From Pseudomonas sp. R76 (lineage in GTDB: Bacteria; Pseudomonadota; Gammaproteobacteria; Pseudomonadales; Pseudomonadaceae): a DNA stretch of 64,000 bases. The stretch lies in NCBI RefSeq assembly GCF_009834565.1, contig NZ_CP019428.1, positions 3,162,001 to 3,226,000 on the forward strand. Reading direction: 5' to 3'. The notes below the pieces were generated by a model. It was not told the DNA's origin and made no database searches. It worked only from the letters and a program-made list of their open reading frames with translations. Made by a program: the position numbers and the translations under genes. Positions 54,124 to 62,998 of this stretch are shown one piece after another. How positions within the stretch are numbered: position 1 is the stretch's first letter; each line of letters begins with the position of its first letter.

Positions 54124-54464
54124 TTGCTCCGCCCGCTGGAACCCGTATCTGGATCGCCGCCGGCGTCACGGATATGCGCCGTGGCTTCGATGGTTTAGCG
54201 GCACAGGTGCAGACACAGTTGGAAGCCGACCCGTTTTCCGGTCAGATCTTTGCCTTTCGCGGACGGCGCGGTGACCGGATCAAGCTGTTGTGGTGGGATG
54301 GCGACGGCTTGTGTCTGTTTTGCAAACGGTTGGAACAAGGGCGCTTCGTCTGGCCGCAAGCAACCAGCGGCAGCGTGTCGCTGACGGCTGCGCAGTTATC
54401 GATGCTGTTGGAAGGTATTGATTGGCGCAGGCCAATTCGTACAGCACCCGTCCTCGCGGTCTGA
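54120..54464 (+). CDS. tnpB: IS66 Orf2 protein TnpB
   Basis: This encodes 114 residues. It carries the family motif RIWIAAGVTDMRRGFDGLAA followed by FRGRRGDRIKLLWWDGDGLC and LEQGRFVWPQA. It is intact and of normal length. It overlaps tnpA by 4 bases and precedes tnpC by 37 bases. Confidence 0.95.
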   Translation: MIAPPAGTRIWIAAGVTDMRRGFDGLAAQVQTQLEADPFSGQIFAFRGRRGDRIKLLWWDGDGLCLFCKRLEQGRFVWPQATSGSVSLTAAQLSMLLEGIDWRRPIRTAPVLAV

Positions 54465-54501
54465 CTTGCCGCGCTGAAAAAATCCCCAGTAACATGCGGT
54501 C

Positions 54502-56007
54502 ATGACTCTCGTGACCGACTCCCTGCCGAACGATCTTCAAGCCTTGAAGACTCTGGTCTCTGCCCAGCGGGCAGAGATTGAGCGCTTGAGAATGATGATC
54601 GCCAAGCTGCGTCGTACGCAGTTCGGTCGCAGCTCCGAGCAACTGGACGCGATGATCGATCAACTTCAGTTGAGCCTTGAAGAGCTGCAAGTCAGCCAAG
54701 CCGAAATGACACCGCCAGTCGAACCGGCACCTCGCGCAGTTTTGCGCCGCAAACCATTGCCCGAACACCTGCCTCGCGAAACTCACGTGCATCAGCCTGA
54801 GTCGCAATGCACGGGCTGCGGTGGGAAGCTTCGCTATTTGGGTGAGGATGTTTCCGAAGTGCTGGAGTACGTTCCGGCACGTTTCAAAGTCATTCGCCAT
54901 GTCCGTCCGAAGATGGTTTGCAGTTGCTGCGAGCACATCGCCCAGGTGCCGGCGCCGAGTCGTCCAATAGCCAGAGGCCTTGCAGGCCCGGGGTTGTTGG
55001 CCCATGTGCTGGTCTCCAAGTTTGTCGATCATCTGCCGCTGTACCGGCAGTCCGAGATCTACGCCCGTGAGGGCGTGGAGCTGGAGCGCTCAACCCTGGC
55101 CGACTGGGTGGGCCAGAGCAGCCAATTGCTCAGGCCACTGGTCAACGCGCTTGAGCACCACGTCATGAGCGGTCACAAAGTCCATGCCGACGACACGCCG
55201 ATTGGCGTGCTCGCGCCGGGCAACGGCAAGATCAAAACGGCTCGCCTGTGGACATACGTGCGCGACGACCGACCTGCGGGTGACTCGACACCGGCGGCGG
55301 TCTGGTTTGCCTATTCGCCGGATCGCAAGGGGCAACATCCGCGCGCTCATCTCAAGAGTTTCAGCGGGATCTTGCAGGCTGACGGCTACGCCGGTTTTGC
55401 TCAACTGTATGCGACAGGCACTATTGAGGAAGCCGCCTGCTGGGCTCATGCCCGACGCAAGTTTTACGATGTCTACAAAGACCAGGCTTCACCCCTTGCC
55501 GCCGAGGCGCTGCAACGGATTGCGGCCCTGTATGCCATCGAGAGCGAAATTCGAGGGCAACCGCCCGACCAACGCAAAGCGATTCGGCAAAGCCGGGCCA
55601 GTCCGCTGCTGGTACACCTGCACGCATGGCTTAATCAGACGCTGACTCAACTGTCGAAAAAGTCGGCATTGGGCGGTGCAATCCTCTATGCCCTCAACCG
55701 GTGGCAGGCCTTAATGCGCTACTGCGATGACGGCCGAATCGAAATCGACAACAACGCTGCCGAACGGGCGCTACGCGCCGTCGCGCTGGGCCGCAAAAAC
55801 TACCTGTTTGCCGGTTCCGATGCCGGCGGAGAACGAGCCGCAGCGATTTACAGCCTGGTGGGTACTGCCAAGCTAAACGGGTTAAACCCACAGGGCTATC
55901 TGACCTACGTGCTTGAACACATTGCCGAACACCCGATCAATCGGGTGAGCGAGTTGCTGCCCTGGAACATATCCTTGAACCACACTGAACACTGTGAGGC
56001 CGCCTGA
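54502..56007 (+). CDS. tnpC: IS66 transposase TnpC
   Basis: This encodes 501 residues. The order is an N-terminal leucine-zipper-like helix (AEIERLRMMIAKLRRTQFGR), a zinc-binding domain (CTGCGGKLRYLGE with CSCCEH), and a DDE catalytic core. Acidic residues of the core are visible in VHADDTPIGVL, LQADGYAGFAQ and IEIDNNAAERAL. Length and domains are complete, so it should be active. It is followed after 3 bases by the passenger gene. Confidence 0.95.
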   Translation: MTLVTDSLPNDLQALKTLVSAQRAEIERLRMMIAKLRRTQFGRSSEQLDAMIDQLQLSLEELQVSQAEMTPPVEPAPRAVLRRKPLPEHLPRETHVHQPESQCTGCGGKLRYLGEDVSEVLEYVPARFKVIRHVRPKMVCSCCEHIAQVPAPSRPIARGLAGPGLLAHVLVSKFVDHLPLYRQSEIYAREGVELERSTLADWVGQSSQLLRPLVNALEHHVMSGHKVHADDTPIGVLAPGNGKIKTARLWTYVRDDRPAGDSTPAAVWFAYSPDRKGQHPRAHLKSFSGILQADGYAGFAQLYATGTIEEAACWAHARRKFYDVYKDQASPLAAEALQRIAALYAIESEIRGQPPDQRKAIRQSRASPLLVHLHAWLNQTLTQLSKKSALGGAILYALNRWQALMRYCDDGRIEIDNNAAERALRAVALGRKNYLFAGSDAGGERAAAIYSLVGTAKLNGLNPQGYLTYVLEHIAEHPINRVSELLPWNISLNHTEHCEAA

Positions 56008-56010
56008 TTC

Positions 56011-56589
56011 ATGGTTAAAACTGTCCGTTTACCCAAACCCGCCCCCGACCTGTTGCTGCTGCACATCGAGCTGAAGTGGATCACTCCGAAGATTTGGCGT
56101 CGGTTCGCGGTGCCTGAAAACATCACCTTGGGAAAATTGCACCATGTCATCCAGATCGTGATGGGCTGGAGTGATAGCCATCTGCATGAGTTTGAAATTG
56201 CCGGTGAGAATTACGGCATGCCCGACCCTGATGGCTGGGGGCCGACGGTAAACCCGGAAGCCCGTAAAACGCTGATCAAGGCGCTGAACGGAAGGCGGAC
56301 ATTTAATTATCTCTACGACTTTGGTGACAGTTGGCATCACAGTATCAAGGTCGAAAAAACGCTACCCGCTATTGCCTGTCCTCAGGTGCCGTACTGCATC
56401 GACGGCGCCAATGCTTGCCCACCGGAAGACGTGGGTGGCGGGCCTGGTTACGAGGAGTTTCTGGAGGCGATGGCCAACCCCAATCATCCAGAGCATGACG
56501 CCATGGTTGAATGGCATGGCGATGTTTTTGATCCAGCGGCATTTGAGTGCGAGCGCGTGAACCAGTGGTTTAAACGGATTAAGGTTTGA
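56011..56589 (+). CDS. Plasmid pRiA4b ORF-3-family protein (IS66 passenger)
   Basis: This encodes 192 residues. The motifs LHIELKWITPKIWRRFAVPE near residue 14, HHVIQIVMGWSDSHLHEFEI near residue 46 and YDFGDSWHHSIKVEK near residue 100 define the pRiA4b ORF-3 family, whose function is unknown. It lies inside the IS66 right end, 3 bases after tnpC and before the terminal repeat, so it travels with the element. Some IS66 elements carry such passengers; a role in transposition is not established. Confidence 0.9.
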   Translation: MVKTVRLPKPAPDLLLLHIELKWITPKIWRRFAVPENITLGKLHHVIQIVMGWSDSHLHEFEIAGENYGMPDPDGWGPTVNPEARKTLIKALNGRRTFNYLYDFGDSWHHSIKVEKTLPAIACPQVPYCIDGANACPPEDVGGGPGYEEFLEAMANPNHPEHDAMVEWHGDVFDPAAFECERVNQWFKRIKV

Positions 56590-56615
56590 GTTGCAAGGCG
56601 GTGTAGCTCGGACGC

Positions 56616-57251
56616 TTACACTGATACCACCATTCCCCTGACAACTGTATCCCCATGCTGCTTGGCAAGCGCCTGGAGGTCGGGGGCATAAGGACTGGAT
56701 AAACCGAACATCTCTTGAAATAGCGCGCCGGCAACCATTGGGCCCAGCACTGAAAAAGCGTACAGGGCCGGGTCGCCAGGCCGAACCTCACCGCGCTGCT
56801 GCGCTTCGGCGATGATTCTGGTCATCAACCGCAGCATTTGTGCAACCACGTTGTCGTGCCAAATCGTCGCCAGATCAGGAAAGGTTCGACTTTCGCCGAT
56901 GACGAGTCGGGCTAGAGCTGGAACTCGATTATCCCCCATCCGACCGGCTGCACCGTTGAGGATCAAAGGTACCAGTTCACGAAGCGTCCCCCGAAACCCG
57001 GTAGAAATCAGTTCGATATTTTTCAGGTTGATTGAAACGGCGTGCTGGACGACTGCGCGAAACAGGTCTTCTTTCGTGTCAAAATAGCGGTACAGCGTAC
57101 CTTTGACCACGCCCGCTCTCTTCGCCACATCGCCCAATTTGGCAGCAGCGAAACCACTTTCCGCAAATATATCCAGGGCCGCCTCGATTATCTCAGCAGG
57201 CCGCGCGTCCTTGCGCCGGTTCCATTTGGGTTTGGTATCTGTAGAGTCCAT
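56616..57251 (-). CDS. TetR-family regulator, 3' end fused to IS66 terminus
   Basis: This encodes 211 residues. The helix-turn-helix is clear (IIEAALDIFAESGFAAAKLG, VAKRAGVVKGTLYRYF), followed by a normal ligand-binding domain with LIGESRTFPDL typical of TetR C-terminal domains. Its stop codon TAA at 56616-56618 lies inside the IS66 inverted repeat, so the native 3' end has been replaced. The loss is probably only a few residues since the length is usual. It sits 16 bases downstream of the FAD monooxygenase gene on the same strand, which it may regulate. Confidence 0.88.
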   Translation of the reverse strand: MDSTDTKPKWNRRKDARPAEIIEAALDIFAESGFAAAKLGDVAKRAGVVKGTLYRYFDTKEDLFRAVVQHAVSINLKNIELISTGFRGTLRELVPLILNGAAGRMGDNRVPALARLVIGESRTFPDLATIWHDNVVAQMLRLMTRIIAEAQQRGEVRPGDPALYAFSVLGPMVAGALFQEMFGLSSPYAPDLQALAKQHGDTVVRGMVVSV

Positions 57252-57267
57252 CGACTAGCCTGATCTC

Positions 57268-58788
57268 TTAAATTGGAAGTATAAAGCCTTGCTCCCTGAA
57301 GTAGAGGCTCAAAGTAGCTGATTGTCCCTTGGGATCAGCCAGTGCCACGTAGGTATCGGGGCGAAGCAGATAGGCGGCATCCTTAACGAGTCCTGCTTCC
57401 TGATGCTCATGCTGCCAAGCGAAAGCATGAAGAGGCATGTCGTACTTTTTGCACCAATCCATGAGGTCTGCCTTGGGCTCACCGTAGACATGAACCTGCC
57501 AATGGATTGCACGGAGTGGCTCGTAGTTATCTGCGTCGGGCACAGGTACCCATGGCAAACGGTCTCCGCCCTGAACCTCACCTGCCTTGCCTTGGCTCAA
57601 ATGGCTCTCGTGGTAGTTCAGAGTCGTCTGAGAAACCATTCGGAACATGTATTCGCGCACGTTTTCGCTTTTGTACGCAACACTCGCGAAGATAGGAGCG
57701 ATGCGGGTTCGTACAAAGTCCGCAAAGCCGCCTTGGGAGGTCGCAAATGTGAACAGTTTGTCTGTAGTCTCCACTAGCTTGCGAGCGAAGGCTTGGCGCT
57801 CGACTTGATAGCTATCGAGCAAGGAATCGGAAGCCTTCCCTTTCAGCACCGCTGCCAATTTCCACGCCAAGTTGATGGCGTCCAGGATGCCTGTATTCAT
57901 ACCTTGGCCGCCTGCCGGGCTATGAACATGGGCAGCATCTCCAAGCAGAAACGCTCGACCACGTCTGAATTGATCCGTGACCCGGTGGTGAACCCGATAA
58001 GTGGAGAACCAGTTTACGTTGGTGATCTTGATACCTAGACCATTGATAGCCTCATGGCCGACATCCGCAAAAGTGAGTGTTTCTCGATGCTCGGCGCGCT
58101 TGTCTTGGACGATGCCAATCAGGCGATATTGGTTAGCCTCACCGTATGACATGACCATCACAAACTCGGACTTATCAAAAGCGATGTGCGCTTCACCAGC
58201 AGGTTCTACGCCCGTTGCGGTGACATCAGCCACATAGAAAAGCTGCTTGTAAGTTCCGCCCTCGAAGCCGCTGCCGATCTGATGACGAACGAGAGAACGA
58301 GCACCGTCGCACCCTGCAAGATAGGCCGATGTGAAGGCTACCTCCTGCCCGTCAGCCTGTTTCAAAATGGCAGTAACCTCGCTCCCATCATCTTTGAAAG
58401 ACAACAGTTCGGTCTGGCGTTCGACCTCGACGCCAAGCGTCTTGAGCTGCTTCACCAACAAGCGTTCGTGGCGGTCTTGGGGATACACCAATACGAACGG
58501 ATAAGGAGAAATTTCTCCGCCTGCATCAGTCAATGGGATGTGTGCCTTTCGGCTACCTCGTGCCCATATATTCATGGCAGGAGTTTTATAGCCGGTCTCT
58601 ACGACCGCATCGGCCATGCCGAGTTGGCGATAGAACTCCAGCGTTCGCGCCTGAAGAGCCATCGCGCGCGAGGTTTCACCCGGGCCGCTGCTCTTATCTA
58701 CGATCCTTACGGCAACCCCTTGCTTAGTGAGCCAGAGAGCTAGAGCGAGCCCGGTAGGGCCGGCTCCTACTATGAGAACATCGGTTTG
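57268..58788 (-). pseudogene. FAD-dependent aromatic monooxygenase lacking a visible start codon
   Basis: The frame reads TDVLIVGAGPTGLALALWL, the FAD Rossmann motif (58785 downward), then through GCDGARSLVRH and GRAFLLGDAAHVHSPAGGQG to a stop at 57268, a near-complete PheA/TetX-like hydroxylase of about 507 codons. However, an in-frame TAG sits at 58789-58791, and no ATG, GTG or TTG lies between it and the Rossmann motif. The first usable ATG (58662) would remove the FAD site. A one-base deletion near 58786 (AGCAAACC for AGCAAAACC) would explain it. It is probably inactive or just damaged at the 5' end. Confidence 0.75.
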
Positions 58789-58814
58789 CTAGGCTCTAGA
58801 AAGTCAATGATCCA

Positions 58815-58945
58815 TCAACGCTGATGTGCCGTTGGGCTTAGGAAATCGACAGGGGCAGGTGAGCCAGGGATTGAGAGGTAGACATCCCATGACATGTCTA
58901 AGCCGTCTTGAATGGCACGGTCTATCGCTGTTCGCTTCGGCTTCA
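58815..58945 (-). pseudogene. Unidentified 3' coding remnant beside IS66
   Basis: Adjacent to the IS66 left end the minus strand stays open as KPKRTAIDRAIQDGLDMSWD then PGSPAPVDFLSPTAHQR to a stop at 58815. It looks protein-like but is cut at 58946 by the element, and I do not recognise the family. It may be the tail of a gene whose front was lost with the insertion. Confidence 0.3.
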
Positions 58946-59019
58946 GTAACAGCATCAGGGTACTGCGCGACGGTTCCGGCAGCGAGTATTCTAGCCTGAG
59001 TGCACCTCCCATGCACAAG

Positions 59020-60546
59020 TCAGGCAGGCGTCCATTGATGAGGCAGCAACTGCTCGATGTGAAGGGCTCGCTGAGTCGGCAGCCGCATGAGCACATCCTT
59101 GAGATAAGCGTACGGGTCATGCCCATTGATGCGCGCAGACTGAATCAAGCTCATGATCGCCGCAGCCCTTTTGCCGCTGCGCAGTGACCCAGCAAACAAC
59201 CAGTTGGACCTCCCAAGCGCCCAAGGACGGATCAAGTTCTCGATCTGATTGTTGTCGATGGGCACAGCACTATCTTCTAGGTAGCGCGTCAGCGCTACCC
59301 AGCGTTTCAGGTTGTAATCTAGGGCCTTGGCCGTGGCCGAACCCTCGGGCACAAGTGCACGCTGAGCCAACATCCACTCATGCAGTTTTTCAGCGATGGG
59401 TACCGCCGTTTTCTGGCGTAATCGCCAACGGTCTTCGTCGCTCATTTCCTTGGCGTGTCTTTCGACTTCGTACAGCCCGCCAATCGAGTGAAGCGCCTGC
59501 TCCGCCAACTGGCTTTTATTGGCTACATGCAGGTCGAAGAACTTGCGGCGCGCATGGGCCATGCAGCCGATTTCGGTGATGCCCAGCTCGAAACTGGCCT
59601 TGTAACCAGCGAAGTCATCGCAGACCAGATTGCCGTTCCAGGTGCCCAGGAAGTTACGCGCATGTTCACCGGCACGGTTGGGACTAAAATCGTAGACCAC
59701 TGTCTTAAGTGACGAGAATGGCGTGCTGCTGTAGGCCCAGACGTAAGCGCGGTGGGTTTTCTTCTCGCCGGGCGCCAGCATCTGTACCGGTGTTTCATCG
59801 GCGTGGACGACGCGTTGGGCCAGCACTGTTTCTCGCAGCGCGTCCACCAGCGGCTGAAGCTGCACGCCGGTTTGGCCCACCCACTGCGCCAGCGTCGAGC
59901 GCGGGATGGCTAGGCCGGCACGGCTAAAGATTTTTTTCTGCCGGTACAGCGGTAGGTGGTCGGCGAACTTGGCCACCATCACGTGGGCCAGCAAGCCTGC
60001 GGTGGGGATACCCTTGTCGATTACCTGCGCCGGCACCGGTGCCTGGATCAGTGTTTCGCACTGCTCGCACGCCCATTTACCACGGATATGACGCTCGACG
60101 GTGAACACGCCGGGCGTGTAGTCGAGTTTTTCATTGGCATCTTCGCCGATGCGCTTGAGAGCACAGCCGCACTGGCAATGGCTGTTGTCCGGTTCGTGAT
60201 AGATCAGCGTGCGAGGAAATTGCGGCGGCAGCGCTGCGCGCTTAGGTTGCTGGTGCATTTTGGCTTCGACTGGTGTCAGTTGCAGCGCCTCAAGCTCGGC
60301 TTCGATAGCGGCAATATCAGTATCGATCACGTCATCGAGTAAGCTGGCCTGATCTGGACTTAGTTGCTCGCTGCGTTTGGCGAACTTGAAGCGCTTGAGC
60401 AGCGCGATCTCGTGGGCCAGCTTCTCATTGACCGAGTTGTGATGGGTGATTTGCTTGTCCATTGTCTCGACGCGCTGGATCAACTGCACCGCCAGGGCAC
60501 GCAGTTGTTCAGGGTTAAATTGATCGAGATTTGGATGCAAAGTCAT
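59020..60546 (-). CDS. tnpC: IS66 transposase TnpC
   Basis: This encodes 508 residues. It has an N-terminal helical zipper (ALAVQLIQRVETMDKQITHH), a zinc-binding region (CQCGCALKRIGED with CEQCETL), and the DDE core with VVHADETPVQM, LVCDDFAGYK and VPIDNNQIENLI. It is intact. It differs clearly from the TnpC at 54502, so the two elements are different IS species of one family. Confidence 0.95.
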   Translation of the reverse strand: MTLHPNLDQFNPEQLRALAVQLIQRVETMDKQITHHNSVNEKLAHEIALLKRFKFAKRSEQLSPDQASLLDDVIDTDIAAIEAELEALQLTPVEAKMHQQPKRAALPPQFPRTLIYHEPDNSHCQCGCALKRIGEDANEKLDYTPGVFTVERHIRGKWACEQCETLIQAPVPAQVIDKGIPTAGLLAHVMVAKFADHLPLYRQKKIFSRAGLAIPRSTLAQWVGQTGVQLQPLVDALRETVLAQRVVHADETPVQMLAPGEKKTHRAYVWAYSSTPFSSLKTVVYDFSPNRAGEHARNFLGTWNGNLVCDDFAGYKASFELGITEIGCMAHARRKFFDLHVANKSQLAEQALHSIGGLYEVERHAKEMSDEDRWRLRQKTAVPIAEKLHEWMLAQRALVPEGSATAKALDYNLKRWVALTRYLEDSAVPIDNNQIENLIRPWALGRSNWLFAGSLRSGKRAAAIMSLIQSARINGHDPYAYLKDVLMRLPTQRALHIEQLLPHQWTPA

Positions 60547-60627
60547 GCCGCCGATTTTGCCAGAGAGGGCCGATGGCGGCGATAGAGTGATGGGCCAATT
60601 GCGCTGGCAAGCACGCCATGGCAGGTG

Positions 60628-60963
60628 TTAAAGCATCGAGATGATTCCGCCTGCACCAACGCGCTGCCAAGGCAAACCGAGCACTAGGGCCTGAGGTTGC
60701 TCGGCATCCAACTCAACTTCGGAGCCGTGTCGCACACCCGGCCAGAAGAAGCGTCCTTGATTCAAACGCCGGGCGGCAAGCCAAATCCCCACGCCGTCAT
60801 GCACCAGCACTTTCATTCGATTGGCGCGGCGGTTGGCGAACAGATAGGCACAGTGCGGCTTCGCCGCACCTAACACCGGCGCGACCCGCGCGAGCGCGGT
60901 TTCAGTGCCGGCGCGCATGTCCATGGGCTCGGTGGCGAGCCAGATGGAATCTACGCGGATCAT
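60628..60963 (-). CDS. tnpB: IS66 Orf2 protein TnpB
   Basis: From ATG 60963, which overlaps the tnpA stop by 4 bases, this encodes 111 residues. Motifs are MIRVDSIWLATEPMDMRAG, then HCAYLFANRRANRMKVLVHD and RRLNQGRFFWPG. Longer upstream readings overlap tnpA and are unlikely. It serves as the reference for the degenerate tnpB at 49930. Confidence 0.92.
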   Translation of the reverse strand: MIRVDSIWLATEPMDMRAGTETALARVAPVLGAAKPHCAYLFANRRANRMKVLVHDGVGIWLAARRLNQGRFFWPGVRHGSEVELDAEQPQALVLGLPWQRVGAGGIISML

Positions 60964-61292
60964 CGCAGCAGGTCTCGTAGGAAAACAGGACACGCCGCTG
61001 CATTTTCTGCTGGCCAACTCACCACGACTACACCTTTTGGATGCGGCACTTCGATTCGGATCGTGGCAGGAAGGGCCTGATGCATCGGCACCGGCGGCCC
61101 TGCCTTGACCGGAATAAAGGCAGTTTGCAGTGCCAGGTTTTTCTGCCCATGCACCCGAATCCATTTATGGACGAGGTTGGCATTGAGGTTGTGGGTCAAG
61201 GCGACATTGGCAATTGAGGTGTCAGCCTGCGCACACTCGGCGATGACCTGGGCCTTAAATGACTTGGAATAGGAACGGCGTTCTTGTGGCAT
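60960..61292 (-). CDS. tnpA: IS66 accessory protein TnpA
   Basis: From ATG 61292 this encodes 110 residues. A GTG at 61328 (GTGGACACC) would give 122 residues, starting as in the other element's tnpA. The helix-turn-helix RRSYSKSFKAQVIAECAQ, then NVALTHNLNANLVHKWIR, is intact. The C-terminal half (VVVSWPAENAAACPVFLRDL) is also present, unlike in the neighbouring fragment. Confidence 0.9.
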   Translation of the reverse strand: MPQERRSYSKSFKAQVIAECAQADTSIANVALTHNLNANLVHKWIRVHGQKNLALQTAFIPVKAGPPVPMHQALPATIRIEVPHPKGVVVVSWPAENAAACPVFLRDLLR

Positions 61293-61395
61293 GGGCGTCC
61301 GCTTAAAAAGGCTAAAAATGGTGTCCACTTAAATTTAGGTGGACACCATCGCCTTAAGCGATGACATCAGGAAGGTGTGTTCCCCGGACGGTTAC

Positions 61396-61589
61396 GAAGC
61401 TTTGACTGGGATGAAGGCAGTTTGCAGTGCCAGGTTTTTCTGCGCATGCACCCGAATCCATTTATGGACGAGGTTTGCATTGAGGTTGTGGGTCAAAGCG
61501 ACATTGGCAATTGAAGTGTCAGGTTGGGTGCACTCAGCAATGACCTGGGCCTTGAAGGACTTGGAATAGGAACGGCGTTCTTGTGGCAT
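61396..61589 (-). pseudogene. tnpA: Truncated IS66 tnpA
   Basis: The sequence MPQERRSYSKSFKAQVIAEC through NLNANLVHKWIRVHAQKN is intact from ATG 61589. It is then cut after FIPVKAS at the junction with the adjoining element, losing the C-terminal ~45 residues. Confidence 0.85.
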
Positions 61590-61688
61590 GGGCGTCCGCT
61601 TAATAAGGCTAAAAATGGTGTCCACTTATTCGTGGACACCATCGCCTCAAGCGACGGTGTCAGGAAGGTGTGTTACCCGGACGGTTAC
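61396..61688 (-). mobile_element. Left-end fragment of a third IS66-family element
   Basis: This 293-base fragment carries the IS terminus (CCGGACGGTTAC ending at 61688) and the first ~65 codons of tnpA (start 61589). It is nearly identical to the second element's tnpA up to FIPVKA, then cut at 61396 where the second element begins. It shows that one element inserted into, or recombined with, a sister copy. It ends 10 bases from the stop codon of the Tet(X)-like gene without damaging it. Confidence 0.8.
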
Positions 61689-61697
61689 GTCGCCAGC

Positions 61698-62822
61698 TTA
61701 CCTTTCGCCGTTGAACATGCTGACCAAGCTATGGGGGGATTCGCCACCAAACATCAACTCGTGCAGTTCATTACCTTCAGCGGCTGCTTGTGTGCCGCGC
61801 TGGAACATGGCTTGTTCGTATTCGTGCAGGGCGGTTTCGATGTTATCAGGGTGTGAAACGATGGCTTTGCCGAGTTCGGCCCCGTCGTATAATGCAAGGT
61901 TGGCACCTTCTCCATTCGGGGCGGCAAGGTGTGCGGCATCACCAATCAGCGTTACTCCAGGTACTCGGTTCCATCTGTGCTCAACCGGTAGAGCAAAAAT
62001 CGGGCGCCATACCAACTCGGTGTCACTTTCTGTAATCAGTGCAGTGAGGGCAGGGGACCAGTCTACAAATTCCTGTGCGACCCTTGCGGTCGCCGCTGCC
62101 TTATCGTTGAAGTCGATCGCGGCAAACCAGCTTTCGGGTTTGGTGAGCGCTACGTAGGTGTGAAGCGTGGCGTCAGCCTCACGATGTGCCTGAATTCCTT
62201 TTCCTGGCTGAAGTGCGAATAGCGCACCTGCACCTACCGCTTTGGCCGTTGCGGGATGCCGGGTGTCGCTGTTATATAGGTAGCTTTCAACTAGCGACCG
62301 TCCCATGTACTCGGGAGCAGCGTCGCTGAGCAGAGGCCTGACCCTTGACCATGCACCGTCCGCTCCTACTAATAGGTCGGTGACAATATTACTGCCATCG
62401 GCGAATGTGACCTCGTGCCGGCCTTCGCCAAGGGAGCGCACTCTATTAACTTTGTGCCCCCAACGCACGGTACCGGCAGGAAGAGAGCGGAGAAGCATCT
62501 TTCGGAGCTCGCCGCGCATGACCTCTGGACGACCACCGCTGCCCTCGTCGGCTTTGTCGAATAGAATTTTTCCTTTGTAATCAAGTACGCGAGTCGCCTC
62601 GTGCCCCTCCATAATCAGGTCTCGGAAATCCTCAAACAAGCCTGCTGCTTGCAAAGCCAGTTGGCCGTTGTAGTCGTGAATATCGAGCATCCCGCCTTGC
62701 GTGCGAGAGTTTGCCGATGGCTCTGCTTCAAAGACTGTGACTGCGATACCATGGATGCATAGGACGCGGGCCAAAGTGAGACCGCCTAGTCCTGCGCCGA
62801 TAATTGTGACGGAGAGGTTCAT
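61698..62822 (-). CDS. FAD-dependent monooxygenase, Tet(X)-like
   Basis: This encodes 374 residues. The FAD motif VTIIGAGLGGLTLARVLCIH is at residues 5-24, followed by the family motifs GGMLDIHDYNGQLAL near residue 43, LVGADGAWSRVRP near residue 150 and GVTLIGDAAHLAAPNGEGAN near residue 285. The GGMLDIH and GDAAHL segments and total length match the Tet(X) subgroup of flavoprotein hydroxylases, which inactivate tetracyclines. Most chromosomal relatives have other or unknown substrates. The location next to IS66 copies and near another FAD monooxygenase suggests acquired xenobiotic-modifying genes. Confidence 0.88.
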   Translation of the reverse strand: MNLSVTIIGAGLGGLTLARVLCIHGIAVTVFEAEPSANSRTQGGMLDIHDYNGQLALQAAGLFEDFRDLIMEGHEATRVLDYKGKILFDKADEGSGGRPEVMRGELRKMLLRSLPAGTVRWGHKVNRVRSLGEGRHEVTFADGSNIVTDLLVGADGAWSRVRPLLSDAAPEYMGRSLVESYLYNSDTRHPATAKAVGAGALFALQPGKGIQAHREADATLHTYVALTKPESWFAAIDFNDKAAATARVAQEFVDWSPALTALITESDTELVWRPIFALPVEHRWNRVPGVTLIGDAAHLAAPNGEGANLALYDGAELGKAIVSHPDNIETALHEYEQAMFQRGTQAAAEGNELHELMFGGESPHSLVSMFNGER

Positions 62823-62998
62823 AGCATACCTATCAGATATAAGTGAAGGGCCTGCGACGCTCGCTTTATGATTGATGGCGTCGCCACTGGTTCTCTAGCA
62901 CCTCGCAAGCTCGTTGCTTAACGCTTTTCAAGCTCTACTGGTGACAGCTAATTTGACAGTCTCGCGGAGCTTATTCTCCTCTTCAATGTACAGTTTGT

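Larger units (their letters stand above)
53664..56619 (+). mobile_element. Complete IS66-family insertion sequence with passenger gene
   Basis: The left end GTAACCGTCCGGCCAGCACC at 53664 and the inverse of the right end, GTAAGCGTCCGAGCTACACC at 56619, match at 15 of 20 positions and start with the GTAA typical of IS66. Inside are tnpA, tnpB, tnpC and a pRiA4b ORF-3-type gene, all on the plus strand. The 8-base flanks (TAACTTCT and ACTGATAC) differ, so there is no target duplication. This fits a later deletion or recombination next to the element. Confidence 0.88.
58946..61395 (-). mobile_element. IS66-family insertion sequence (second copy)
   Basis: The element reads on the minus strand. Its right boundary, CCGGACGGTTAC ending at 61395, is the exact inverse of GTAACCGTCCGG, the same terminus as the other IS66 element. 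The left boundary is less certain: GTAAC at 58946 is the best candidate but matches the other end poorly. tnpA, tnpB and tnpC are all present and intact. The right end abuts the interior of a tnpA fragment of a related element. No 8-base target duplication is seen. Confidence 0.75.
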
